From CAZJBS01 sp964544475 (GTDB lineage Bacteria > CLD3 > SB21), in the NCBI GenBank assembly GCA_964544475.1, contig CAZJBS010000024.1:1-46253 (forward strand): a stretch of DNA of 46,253 nucleotides. Direction: 5' to 3'. A program made the translations under genes and the position numbers. Numbering within the stretch: the stretch's first letter is position 1; every line of letters begins with the position of its first letter. A model generated the notes under the pieces. It saw only the letters and a program-made list of their open reading frames with translations. It ran no database searches and had not been told where the DNA came from. Below are positions 1 through 8,900 of this stretch, piece by piece.

Positions 1-1
1 G

Positions 2-73
2 GTGCAGAGCCGCCTGGGCGAAGGATCGACGTTCAGTTTTTCCCTGCCCACGGTTTCCGGGACCAACACGTAG
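2..73 (+). CDS. Sensor histidine kinase, C-terminal fragment
   Basis: An open frame entering from the left edge ends at TAG (71-73) and encodes 23 residues. The stretch LGEGSTFSFSLP matches the last strands of a histidine-kinase HATPase_c domain (G2 box followed by F-x-F-x-L-P). A stem-loop terminator follows 30 bases later, which supports a real gene end. The rest of the kinase lies outside the window, so its sensor and partner are unknown. Confidence 0.6.
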   Translation: MQSRLGEGSTFSFSLPTVSGTNT

Positions 74-101
74 ATGCACAGGAAAAGAGCGGACTGGCAG
101 A

Positions 102-127
102 AAATGCCGGCCCAAATGCCGGCGTTT
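102..127 (+). terminator. Rho-independent terminator after the kinase fragment
   Basis: GCCGGC (106-111) and GCCGGC (118-123) pair around a CCAAAT loop. Flanking A and T runs extend the stem, and a T-rich stretch follows. The same stem core and almost the same loop recur in the terminator at 12712-12745. Confidence 0.6.
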
Positions 128-204
128 CGTGTTTTTGGGTGATTGGTTATTAGAAACGGAGAGTCAAACAAGTGGGCGACGACGTGGGAGTTAGTTATTG
201 AATC

Positions 205-774
205 TCAGGTGACGTGAGGTCGCGACTTTGTCCGGAGAAAAGTGTAGTAATCAACGACATTCTTCTTGTACTTAAAGTAAGCAACGGTGCCGAAAAGCGG
301 TATGGCTGAGCCAATGACCGTTGTTAACATGACTGTGAGCCAGTTGTGGGAACGCTGAAACTCAGTCATCGCCATCCCGAAAAAATAGAGAGGCCAGAAA
401 AGAATACACAGGGACGGGACGGCTGTTTCATTTTTTCGTATTCCATCCCAGATGAAAAATGCAATCAATGCGGACGGGAAGAATCCCAACGGAATGACCG
501 TGAACTCGTGGGCGTGGACCTTTTTGCCATCAATGAAGTAATTGCCACAATCCAATAAGTTCATGAGAAGCCCGAATGTCAGAAGTGAAGCGTATGCCAG
601 GGACAAATACTTGCCAAGCTGGACCAGGAACGGCCGCTGACCTCTCAAAGAAATCAGGACGGACGTCATAACGGCGTCAGGAAAGGGTTCGCTGCATTTC
701 CTGCACCGCGTGTGATGATCGGAAACGATGCTATTTGGTTCGTTGCATGATTGACAAATCACGGTTACGGACAT
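205..774 (-). CDS. Zinc-ribbon multi-pass membrane protein, function unknown
   Basis: I do not recognise a named family. The N-terminus carries two CxxC pairs (C7/C10 and C24/C27) spaced like a small zinc ribbon. About four hydrophobic segments follow (roughly residues 55-75, 90-110, 118-137 and 145-168), then a basic tail. The 189-residue protein would put a metal-binding knuckle on the cytoplasmic face of a small membrane domain. It is the first of three minus-strand genes separated by palindromic spacers and may be cassette cargo. The ATG at 774 has only a weak AGG-type ribosome site. Confidence 0.65.
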   Translation of the reverse strand: MSVTVICQSCNEPNSIVSDHHTRCRKCSEPFPDAVMTSVLISLRGQRPFLVQLGKYLSLAYASLLTFGLLMNLLDCGNYFIDGKKVHAHEFTVIPLGFFPSALIAFFIWDGIRKNETAVPSLCILFWPLYFFGMAMTEFQRSHNWLTVMLTTVIGSAIPLFGTVAYFKYKKNVVDYYTFLRTKSRPHVT

Positions 775-810
775 TGGCCTGGCCTCACTGTTTTGTCAAC
801 ATATCAGGTC

Positions 811-1163
811 GCGTAACGGTCGGCCGTCTGCGCGGTGCTGTGGCGCGGGGTATCTGAAAAACTCAAACTACTCGTTCCCCGCGCCACAGTATCGGCGAAG
901 CACCGACAAATTATATCTCAAAACGTTAATCATTCACTGAACTCCAATCAGAACTCGGCTCGGCATCTCCGCGATGCGAACGTCCAAGTTTCAAAAAGCG
1001 AGTAGTGCGAACGATGCGCACAATCTCTATCGGGGGTCTGAAAAAAGCGCGTCGTGAGCATCCTCTCGCTGCTGCCCTACCGAGTTTCAAGCGGGGATGC
1101 CGAGACTCTACCAAGTTTCCGCGAAATGTCGGTGCGCAGCGAACGTAGACGGCCTTGTTATGC
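811..1163. repeat. Palindromic spacer 1, attC-like, between the membrane-protein and ATPase genes
   Basis: The ends form inverted cores: GCGTAAC (811-817) and GTTATGC (1157-1163). Just inside are inverted arms GGCCGTCT (822-829) and AGACGGCC (1147-1154). This R-L ... L-R organisation is that of an integron attC site, but at 353 bases it is longer than usual and each core misses the consensus at one position. No gene is evident inside; short open frames across it lack support. Confidence 0.4.
838..889. repeat. 13-bp perfect inverted repeat (large hairpin)
   Basis: CTGTGGCGCGGGG (838-850) is the exact reverse complement of 877-889, leaving a 26-base loop. The outer bases CGGTGCT and AGCACCG can extend the stem across a bulge. 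There is no T-tract, so this is probably a secondary structure of the spacer rather than a terminator. Confidence 0.7.
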
Positions 1164-1179
1164 GAAAGCAAGCGCGCGT
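1157..1179. repeat. Left inverted repeat flanking the OLD-like ATPase gene
   Basis: This 23-base sequence starting GTTATGCGAAA matches the reverse complement of 3233-3254 with one extra G. It ends two bases before the stop codon region of the ATPase gene, so the gene fills almost all the space between the repeats. Confidence 0.75.
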
Positions 1180-1181
1180 AT

Positions 1182-3170
1182 TCACACGAAAAGAGAATTA
1201 ACCTGTTTAATAAGTGCCTCGAATCGATCAAGCGTCGGTAAATCCAAATATGTATCATGCTTACTTGCACAGAATGACGCTACAAGGTAATGATTGAATC
1301 CACCACTTGAGCGAATGCTTATTTTATTTGCTTCAAGATAGCGCTCGATGCGGTTTATTATTCTGTCCCCCGGCGGAAGCATCTTCTCCTCAATCTGTAC
1401 TGCTTTCAATTGGGCAGAGAAAGCATCACTAAACAACTTCATATATGACGTTGTGGAGAACAAATCTTCAATATCAGATGCCGGGCCGTTCTTTCCGATA
1501 TTGGCAACATCTCTGAATTGCGAGGCATTGAGAATGTTTTTCGGGGACACAATCTTTTGATGAACTAAATCAACCAATTTTTGTTCAGGGGCACCCCTGT
1601 AATCGTGTAGTACTACGAGCTTCAATCCACTTGCTCCGAGCAAAGCGATAAATGTTACAACTTTGTCTAATCCGCCAACTGGTACAATCGTTACGTCCTC
1701 ACGTAAAAAAGCTCTTCCTTTTGACTCCAGTACCGCAGACAACAGTTTTAAATAAATTAGTTCTGACGGCCCCTCAACCAAGAGGTTGTTTTTTGAAATA
1801 AACAAATTTTGTGCGATAGTCCACCCAAGTGCAGCCTGCAAAGGAAATATTGTACGCTGATCAGAATCAGTAACGCTGTCAGAAATAACTGTGCCTAAGG
1901 TTGCCTTATCTTCAACTAATCTAACTTGATTTAATCGGTCGGAGTGAACCATAAAAGGAGAATGCGTTGTATATAGCACCTGATGTTTTGTCGACAAAGT
2001 GTCGATATATTTTAAAAAATCAGCCTGGGCCAAGGCATGCAGGGCTAAGCCCGGTTCGTCTAGTAGTAGAATAAGTTGTCTGCGGTCTTTTTCGCTAGGA
2101 ATATCTAATTGATGCTGAACACTGTCAAACCATACCAAGAAGCTAAAAAACCAAATGAAACCACGACTCCGCTGTTCAAACGGCGTACTAACGCCCCGAT
2201 GTCTGCGATTTTTAATGCGTAAGTAAAGATTAGGGCCATTGTTGAAAGGAGCAACATCATCAGGATCATTTTTGATATCAATTTCAACTTCCAAGTCTTC
2301 ATTCTGCTTCCAAAACTCCATTATCTGATCTGTTAAGTTTATTGAAACAGCTTCTATTTTAGCTTTTAATGGTTCATATCCACCAGCCTTTGTAAATTCA
2401 GCTACTGCGATGTCTGCCATTCTAAGTAGAGCAAGAACGGCCCGATGTTTTGCATTCAAATGTCTCTTATCTGTCTTCGCCTGCTCAACTTTTCCAGCTA
2501 AATCCGTCAAATTTATTTTGCTAGGTAGAATGTCATAATCACTAAAGTACAAGAACTTTGGCACCCTTGATTCAAGATACGACCACAGTTCAAACGCAAT
2601 AACTGACGGCCATTTTGTTTTTGCAATTCGTGCCTCAACACTAGACTTAAAAGCAGTATCAACTTCTGTTAGATTTACGCTTTTCAAGGCATCGGGGATT
2701 TCACGAAGAGACTTAACTTTTTCCAGTGCCGTAACCGCATCGGAGCTGAGATTCGCGTCGGTTATTAACTTAGCGACTACCGGTTTTTCGTCAACAGTAA
2801 GGGATATCGTTTTCTTGTTATCGTAATTGTGGTTCGTTGAGAATTCAAAAGCATCGGTAAGGGCTAATTTCATATTCGCATTTATGTCTGCAATCTCTTC
2901 TGAAGTCAGTTTATAAGTCAACGAGCATGCTTCCGCCGGATTCGTTTCATGCGCTTTTAGATACGCGGACAAATCTTTTCGTGGGTAGTCCTCAACTTCA
3001 TTGAATTCTGCTGCATCGAGCGCGTCGTTCGCTTTTTCGAGGGCTTTTAAATAGATAGTTTTTCCGGCTTCATTCATTCCCACTAAAACTGTAACCGCTT
3101 GATCGATTGTGACAGTTTGCTGTTGGTTTATTGATCTAAATGGTCCAACATTCGTGCGAATTAGAATCAT
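1182..3170 (-). CDS. OLD-like AAA ATPase with C-terminal TOPRIM-like domain
   Basis: The 662-residue protein has the layout of OLD-family ATPase-nucleases. The Walker A is GMNEAGKT (31-38). An ABC-type signature region, QRSRGF, lies near residue 333, Walker B LLLDEPG near 366, and an H-loop TTHSPF follows. The C-terminal third resembles TOPRIM: LLVEGPSE near 460 carries the acidic start, but the usual DxD is replaced by HDYR near 518, so nuclease activity is uncertain. Such proteins act on DNA and often in phage defence (for example GajA), but no GajB-like helicase is adjacent. A GGAG ribosome site precedes the ATG. The gene is more AT-rich than the respiratory genes and is bracketed by inverted repeats, which suggests transfer. 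Confidence 0.8.
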   Translation of the reverse strand: MILIRTNVGPFRSINQQQTVTIDQAVTVLVGMNEAGKTIYLKALEKANDALDAAEFNEVEDYPRKDLSAYLKAHETNPAEACSLTYKLTSEEIADINANMKLALTDAFEFSTNHNYDNKKTISLTVDEKPVVAKLITDANLSSDAVTALEKVKSLREIPDALKSVNLTEVDTAFKSSVEARIAKTKWPSVIAFELWSYLESRVPKFLYFSDYDILPSKINLTDLAGKVEQAKTDKRHLNAKHRAVLALLRMADIAVAEFTKAGGYEPLKAKIEAVSINLTDQIMEFWKQNEDLEVEIDIKNDPDDVAPFNNGPNLYLRIKNRRHRGVSTPFEQRSRGFIWFFSFLVWFDSVQHQLDIPSEKDRRQLILLLDEPGLALHALAQADFLKYIDTLSTKHQVLYTTHSPFMVHSDRLNQVRLVEDKATLGTVISDSVTDSDQRTIFPLQAALGWTIAQNLFISKNNLLVEGPSELIYLKLLSAVLESKGRAFLREDVTIVPVGGLDKVVTFIALLGASGLKLVVLHDYRGAPEQKLVDLVHQKIVSPKNILNASQFRDVANIGKNGPASDIEDLFSTTSYMKLFSDAFSAQLKAVQIEEKMLPPGDRIINRIERYLEANKISIRSSGGFNHYLVASFCASKHDTYLDLPTLDRFEALIKQVNSLFV

Positions 3171-3232
3171 GTGAATCTCCTAAGTAATCAACGTCCTAAT
3201 ATAATCACAAAACCATGTAATAATGTACTTTC

Positions 3233-3254
3233 ACGCGCGCTTGTTTCGCATAAC
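3233..3254. repeat. Right inverted repeat flanking the OLD-like ATPase gene
   Basis: This is the reverse complement of 1157-1179 apart from a single-base indel; its outer end reads TTTCGCATAAC. It also supplies the GCATAAC core that begins palindromic spacer 2. Confidence 0.75.
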
Positions 3255-3452
3255 GTCCCGCCGCACTACGCAGCGGTTTTGCGAACCATCAAGTGATGCG
3301 GCGAAGGCCGCTACTAACGATACATTTTCTCCCGGCCGGAGCCGCAGATCAAACTGTGAGTAAAACCGTTGAGTGAGCACTTTTGATTGAGCCAATCTCA
3401 GTTCCACAATGGCCTTTCCAGAAAGCGAACGTCGTAGTGCGGCGTGTTATGC
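3248..3452. repeat. Palindromic spacer 2, attC-like, between the ATPase and hydrolase genes
   Basis: The outer cores are GCATAAC (3248-3254) and GTTATGC (3446-3452). The inner arms CGCCGCACTACG (3259-3270) and CGTAGTGCGGCG (3433-3444) are perfect 12-bp complements. The interior holds another small hairpin, GCGGC-gaag-GCCGC, near 3298. The organisation matches integron recombination sites, though 205 bases is long for one. I see no gene inside. Confidence 0.45.
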
Positions 3453-3464
3453 GCAGGCAAAGTT
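3446..3464. repeat. Left inverted repeat flanking the hydrolase gene
   Basis: This 19-base sequence, starting GTTATGCGCAGG, is the reverse complement of 4558-4576 at 18 of 19 positions. It shares the GTTATGCG start with the repeat flanking the ATPase gene but differs beyond it. Confidence 0.7.
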
Positions 3465-3568
3465 CAATATTCATCGCGTTTTGCGGCACAAAACCAACGA
3501 GATGATCTGCGGCTCCAAATACTCGATGGTTAACGTGTACCCGTTTGAATGTTAGGTCCAGTGTAGTA

Positions 3569-4447
3569 CTAATGGCCGCCTGACTCGCGAAGCACCCAAC
3601 CGTACAACTCTTCCACAAGGGCCTGCCGATTCTTCCGAAAACTGTGCCCGTCTTGGAAAGCGACGAGGTGGACAGACACTGTACCGCCGGCGCGTAAGGC
3701 CCTGTAGAAGGGCAGAACCTGAAGCTCTATTTCAACTTCATCGTCGTCCCAGCCTGCGACAATTAGGATATCTCGATCGAGAAGACGAGGTGCGATGGTC
3801 ACTAGGTCGTGTTCTGCGTGGGTTTTCCGTAACTCATTGAGTGCCGCTTCGAGATCAAATCGCACCGGTCCGTCGGGGGCTTGCGTAGATGCGAGTGCGC
3901 GACGGTACACTGCGGCGTATTGCGCATTCTCATCAAATCGTCGAATAAACACTCCGTGGTCGCTTCCTGCGATTGATGCAACGCGCCTCACCGACGGATG
4001 CCGGGCCGCAAATGCCATCGCAATGCCTCCGCCCCAGCTATATCCCGCAAGGACTCTACGTTGGGGGTTGATACCTAGAGCCGCGCCGCCTTCCGTTGAT
4101 TCGGTCCACTCCCATAGCGTTTCGACATCTCGCACCGCATTTGCGAAAGTTGCCTCACCCGCGCTTTCTCCGTGACCCCTCGGGTGGATCACAAAGACAT
4201 GGACACCTTTTGCGCTCAACCCTGCACCTATGCCCAAAACGTCGGGGCCAACCGCGGGCCAACCCGGCACAAGAATGACCGCCAAAGATCCAGCGTTAGG
4301 TCCCGAGGCCGGGAAATGCCGGACCCATACTGAGTCCCCATGGCTCAGCAGAAAGCGGGTCGTTGGCTGGATCACCTGGCCTTCGCTGAATGAAGCGGCC
4401 AAGCAAATAGCACCGAGGAGGGAAAACAACAATATTCTGGCACGCAT
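3569..4447 (-). CDS. Secreted alpha/beta hydrolase
   Basis: A 292-residue serine hydrolase of the alpha/beta fold. A signal peptide (RARILLFSLLGAICLAASF) starts at the ATG at 4447, which has a GGAGAG ribosome site; an upstream in-frame ATG at 4513 would put a non-signal leader before it and is disfavoured. The catalytic triad can be read as the nucleophile elbow GYSWGG, the acid in GWDDDE and the His in DGHSF. HPRGHGES upstream is typical of the oxyanion region. The substrate cannot be told. It is the third minus-strand gene of the cassette-like array, bracketed by its own inverted repeats. Confidence 0.8.
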   Translation of the reverse strand: MRARILLFSLLGAICLAASFSEGQVIQPTTRFLLSHGDSVWVRHFPASGPNAGSLAVILVPGWPAVGPDVLGIGAGLSAKGVHVFVIHPRGHGESAGEATFANAVRDVETLWEWTESTEGGAALGINPQRRVLAGYSWGGGIAMAFAARHPSVRRVASIAGSDHGVFIRRFDENAQYAAVYRRALASTQAPDGPVRFDLEAALNELRKTHAEHDLVTIAPRLLDRDILIVAGWDDDEVEIELQVLPFYRALRAGGTVSVHLVAFQDGHSFRKNRQALVEELYGWVLRESGGH

Positions 4448-4557
4448 CGTTCTCTCCAATGACGAGATGCAAAACAGCCTGAGAATTGATGATTGGGTTC
4501 CAGACAAAATCAATCCTCCGGGTTAATTAAGTGTGCCGCAAAACGCCTTATCAGATA

Positions 4558-4576
4558 AACTTTGCTTGCGCATAAC
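4558..4576. repeat. Right inverted repeat flanking the hydrolase gene
   Basis: This is the partner of 3446-3464 (18 of 19 bases complementary) and ends in GCGCATAAC. Beyond it no further palindromic spacer of the same design is obvious, so it may be the edge of the array. Confidence 0.7.
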
Positions 4577-4903
4577 TCATTTATATACGTCATATGTCGT
4601 TTAGCATACCAAAATGGCCTGCTTGACGAAGGTTTATGGCGTATTTACTGCTTGTGTCTGGCCGGTTCGTCGGTCTTGCGCGGTTGGCCTGACGGGCACA
4701 CACGTTTTCCGCGGCGCCCGCTGTCGCTTTCCTGATTGTGCTGGAGTGAAGACCCTTTTCTTCCACCACGTTTAGATACCTCGTTTGGACACAGGAAAGC
4801 TACGGCACCGCGCGGAAGATGTCAAATGGTATTTCGCAACAGGGAGACCAGGGCGCATAGGCCAAAAGTGTGGGAAATTCCGATTCCCTCCTCGTCATGC
4901 TCT

Positions 4904-5032
4904 CCATTTCGCGGACCCCACCCTTGCCCTCCCCTTGCAGGGGAGGGTCAGGGTGGGGTTGACCGGGTTTCGGCGCGAAAGCACAGTGGCAGGAGCTTGC
5001 TCCATCGATCCTGGAGTTGCTGTGTTCAGAGA
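4904..5032. repeat. Interspersed palindromic repeat, copy 1
   Basis: It begins CCATTTCGCGGACC. The core is an imperfect palindrome in which CCCCACCC...CCCTCCCC pairs with GGGGAGGG...GGGTGGGG (4916-4960). A less conserved tail, CGGGTTTCGGCGCGAAAG then ...CTGGAGTTG, is shared with copy 2. This intergenic element type is found in many bacteria and gives spurious LAGEG peptides. Confidence 0.8.
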
Positions 5033-5275
5033 GGGTTTTCACGGCCTTGGGAAAAACGCCGAACAAGCCCCGAAGTTCGCCCTGAGATTTGGCGGAAAGC
5101 GTGGTACAGGCGTTCAAGCCCGGGGAATGCAGAAATCAAGGAACTGCTTTCCGCCGACCCTTTGGCGAACTTCGGGGCGAGGCGTTTTTTCAACAGCGGC
5201 GGCCTTTTACCTCGGCGTTGCTCGGCACAGGCTTTTGGTTCTTTTCTTTGGGCACAAAGAAAAGAACATTCATTC

Positions 5276-5403
5276 CCATTTCGCGGACCCCACCCCTGCC
5301 CTCCCCTTGAAGGGGAGGGTTAGGGTGGGGTTGATCGGCTTTCGGCGCAAAGACACAGTGATAGGACGCTTGCGCCCTCGATCGTGGAGTTGCCAGTTGG
5401 GAG
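5276..5403. repeat. Interspersed palindromic repeat, copy 2
   Basis: It has the same start (CCATTTCGCGGACC) and the same GGGGAGGG/CCCTCCCC palindrome core (5287-5332) as copy 1. The tail is recognisable (CGGCTTTCGGCGCAAAG, then GTGGAGTTG). Differences are mostly single substitutions, so the copies have diverged for some time. Confidence 0.8.
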
Positions 5404-5600
5404 AGTGTCTTCTTTGGGTCAAGCCAAAGAAAGAACATTCGATGGCAAGTGAGAGGGTTCCGTACAAAAGTCTTCAGATGGCCCTTTCTCTTGTTGCGCC
5501 AAGAGAAAGGGCCCAAAGAGAAGGCGCTAATACACGCGCCGAAACATCTATTCCCAAGTCGCTTCGCATGGCGCATCCTCTAAACGAACTTCATGTGTCT

Positions 5601-5687
5601 CCATTTCGCGGACCCCGCCCTTGGCCTCCCCTCGCAGGGGAGGGTCAGGGTGGGGTTTACCGGGTTTCGGCGTGAAGGCATCCGTTG
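5601..5687. repeat. Interspersed palindromic repeat, copy 3 (shorter)
   Basis: It shares the CCATTTCGCGGACC start, the palindrome core (5612-5657) and CGGGTTTCGGCGTGAAGG, but lacks the later tail seen in copies 1 and 2. Confidence 0.75.
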
Positions 5688-5784
5688 CTCGCCGAGTAGG
5701 TTCGCCAAATCGGGCCGCGTGGGGTGCTGCTGGAGGAAAAGAATCCACCGTTGCCGGGGTTTCAAATAAAAAAACAAATAAATC

Positions 5785-5814
5785 TTGACTTGGCTTGTCA
5801 ATTAACGATACATT
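5785..5814 (+). promoter_or_regulatory. Candidate promoter of the giant T9SS protein gene
   Basis: TTGACT (5785-5790), a 17-base gap, then ATACAT (or TACATT with an 18-base gap). It is about 125 bases upstream of the start. The sequence TTGACTTGGC...ATTAA...TAC closely matches the candidate promoter of the hybrid kinase at 38078. Confidence 0.4.
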
Positions 5815-5939
5815 GTCCCAGCCATTCAAAATACTAATCAGTTCCAGACCCTTAACTTGCCATTCACATTTCACTCAAGATTTCTGTTATTGTATTTCAG
5901 TCTGTATTCGTGTGTCTCAACAACAACATGGAGGCTTTC

Positions 5940-8900
5940 ATGAATAAGAGAGCGACGACGCTTGTCCTGCTGGTTCTTGGTCTGTTCCTTTTGAACAGCG
6001 CCCTGTCATACGCTCAGGATGACAGGATATGGAGCCGCAAAGTATCGAAATTCCAAATCGGAAAAGATGAACAACAACAGAAGGTTGCGACGCCAAAAAG
6101 CGTGCAGTATTCCAGCGGTATCAAGATGCGGAATCTTCCGCCGATGGATTCCCCGGACATTTCCGTGACCCCTCTGACCAACACCACCCAATCGGAAAAT
6201 TCGATTGCGGTCAGCCCCTTGAATCCGAACATCGTCCTCAATTCGAACAATTCCTCGGACTTTCCCGTGTCCCAGATTTTCGGGGCCAGCGGATTCATGT
6301 CCACCGACGGCGGTCAGACATGGTATGGCAGCGTGCAGGGCACCGGAGGGCCGAATAGCGGCGACCCGGCGGCGGCCATCGCGTTGAGCGGCCGTTTCCA
6401 CAATGGATACATTGCGGCCGACGGCGGCAATGGCGCGGCGTGGTCCACCAACAATGGTGTCAACTGGAATAACGTTCAGGTGTATCCCAATCCGGGTTCC
6501 CTGGCCGACAAGAATCACCTGTGGGTGGACTACAGTCCATCGAGCCCCTATGTGAACAACGTGTATGCCGCATGGACGGATTTCGGCGGCGGACACGACT
6601 CCGAAATCATGTTTGCCCGTTCCACGAATGGCGGCGTGTCGTGGCTTCCTGCCATTGAAATCAGCGGCGCCATTGCCGCCGGCAGCCACAACCAGGGCGT
6701 GAATATTCAGACCGGACCCAATGGCGAAGTCTATTTGTGCTGGGCGGTCTATGACAGCTGGCCGTCCCTCGAAACGGCGATCGGTTTTGCCAAGTCCACG
6801 GACGGCGGCGCCACGTTTGGCGCGGCCACACGCGCGATCACCAATATCCAGGGTATTCGCAGCCAGGCGGCCGGCGGCGGATTGCTGGGCGGCAAGGACA
6901 TGCGCACGGCAACCTTCCCGACGATGACCGTGAATATGCAGAATGGCAGCGTCTATATCGCATGGGCCAATATCGGCGTCCCGGGCGTCAACACCGGCAC
7001 CGAGCGCGACGTATGGGTTTCCAAGTCCGTGGACGGTGGCACGTCATGGGGCACTGCGGTGCGTATCAACCAGGACCCCACCGACAATGGCAAAGATCAG
7101 TGGTTCCCGTGGATCGCCTGCGATCCGACGTCAGGGGCGTTGGTTTGTATCTTTTATGATTCACGTGATTTCTCGGGCAACGATCAGGCCAATGCCTACG
7201 TGGCCATATCGCGGGACGGCGCGGCGACGTGGGAAGATTTTCGCGTCAGCGATGCCTCCTGGAGCGCCGATGGCAGCGGCACAGGATTTTCCGCCAATTA
7301 TGCGGGAGACTATATCAGCATTGCCGTCCGCCAGGGCAAAGTGTACCCCTGCTGGACCGATACGCGGTTGGGCAGCAATCGGCTGATCACTTGGGTTTCA
7401 CCATTCCTGCTTTCCGATCCGACCGATCCCAATCCCGTGACCGGACTCACGGCGTATAGCGATTATTACACGCCGACGTCCATACACCTCGAATGGAACG
7501 ATCCGACGACCCTGTCCAATGGCGATCCGCTGGACACGTTCGTGGTCGATATTTACCGGAATTCATCTTTTGTCACATCCGTCCCGAAAGGCGTGGAATT
7601 CTACAACGACGGCGGTCGTACGGATGGCGAGCTTTATTCGTATGATTTGTACGCGCGGTTGATCCCGCAGGACAGTCTGAGTCCCGTTTCCAGCGTCAGC
7701 TGGTATGCCGGCGGATCGCCTTACCCGGCGGCCCCGACGTCCATGGAAATTGACGCCGATACGAGTCATGCTTACCTGAGTTGGGAAGATCCCACGACCC
7801 AGGCGGACGGAACGCCTCTGGACGATCTGTCCAAGATATTTGTCTATCGCAATGGAACCTTGATCGACAGCGTCGGTGTCGGCGTCGAAGAGTACACCGA
7901 CATGCCGGCGCCAGGTTTCACCTACACCTATTATGTCAAGGCGGTCGACAATGAAACGCCGCGGCATCTCAGCGAGGCGAGCAATGCCGTGTCGTCGTAT
8001 GTCGGCAACCTGCCGGACTTCTTCATTTGGAATCCGGATCCCACGCCGTTGAGCGGCCCGGCCATTCAGACGATCATGAACAATCTCGGCAAGTCGTCGT
8101 TCATGTCGACGGATCTGTTTGCGTTTGGTCCTCCGGCATCGGCGCATTACAAGGCGGTCTTTGTTTGCCTTGGCATTTATTCCAACAATTACGTCCTGAG
8201 CAGCAGCGATCCCGAGGTGGCCGCTTTGGTGGCCTACCTGAACTCGGGCGGGCGCGTCTATATGGAAGGCGGCGACACGTGGGCGTTTGACGAACAAACC
8301 CCGCTCCATGCCATGTTCAATATCGACGGCCTATCCGACGGCAGCGGCGACTTCGGTCCGGCCGAAGGTCTGGATTTTGCCGACGGACTGGATTTCACCT
8401 ATTCCGGCGAAAACAACTATATGGATCAACTTGGTACCATGAATGGTTCTTTTGCCATCGTCAAGGATGCGGATGGCGGCTACAATGCGTCCATTGCCTA
8501 CGACGGCGGCATTTATAAGACCATTGGCGCTTCGTTTGAATTCGGCGGATTGGATGACAACAGCATCACCGGCACCAAACAGGATCTGATGATACAAATC
8601 CTCAGTTTCCTTGTTCCGGATCCCAATCAAAACATCGCCACATCGCCGGCGACGCTGGATTTTGGAACCGTTGGCGTCGGTTTTGAGGACAGCCTCAACC
8701 TGACCATTACCAATACCGGGCTGGCCGATCTGACCGTTTCGGCTGTGACCGTGACGGGCGCTCCGTTCTCGGTCACCGGAGGCACGGGTATTCTTGAATT
8801 CGGCGAAAGCGCCATTGCCAAAGTCAAATTCACGCCGACGGGTGACGGATCATTTGAGGGCTGGGTCCTTGTGGCCAGCAACGATCCCGACCGGCCGGTG

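Larger units (their letters stand above)
4577..5784. other. Gene-free stretch with interspersed palindromic repeats
   Basis: About 1.2 kb with no credible gene. The open frames across it encode LAGEG-like low-complexity peptides that come from the palindromic repeats in several frames. It holds three repeat copies (4904, 5276 and 5601) and shorter repeated tracts such as AAAGAAAAGAACATTC near copy 2. Confidence 0.7.

Noticed and set aside
1182..3170. Gabija defence system
   Set aside because: The ATPase resembles GajA in layout, but there is no adjacent GajB helicase and the TOPRIM acids differ.
1157..3254. Insertion sequence or transposon bounded by inverted repeats
   Set aside because: The enclosed gene is an OLD-like ATPase, not a transposase; no target-site duplication is visible, and the repeats also belong to the palindromic spacers.
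4736..5874. Several overlapping open frames of 65-296 codons on both strands
   Set aside because: They run through the palindromic repeats in multiple frames and encode LAGEG/PPLQGEG-type peptides that are known artefacts of such repeats.
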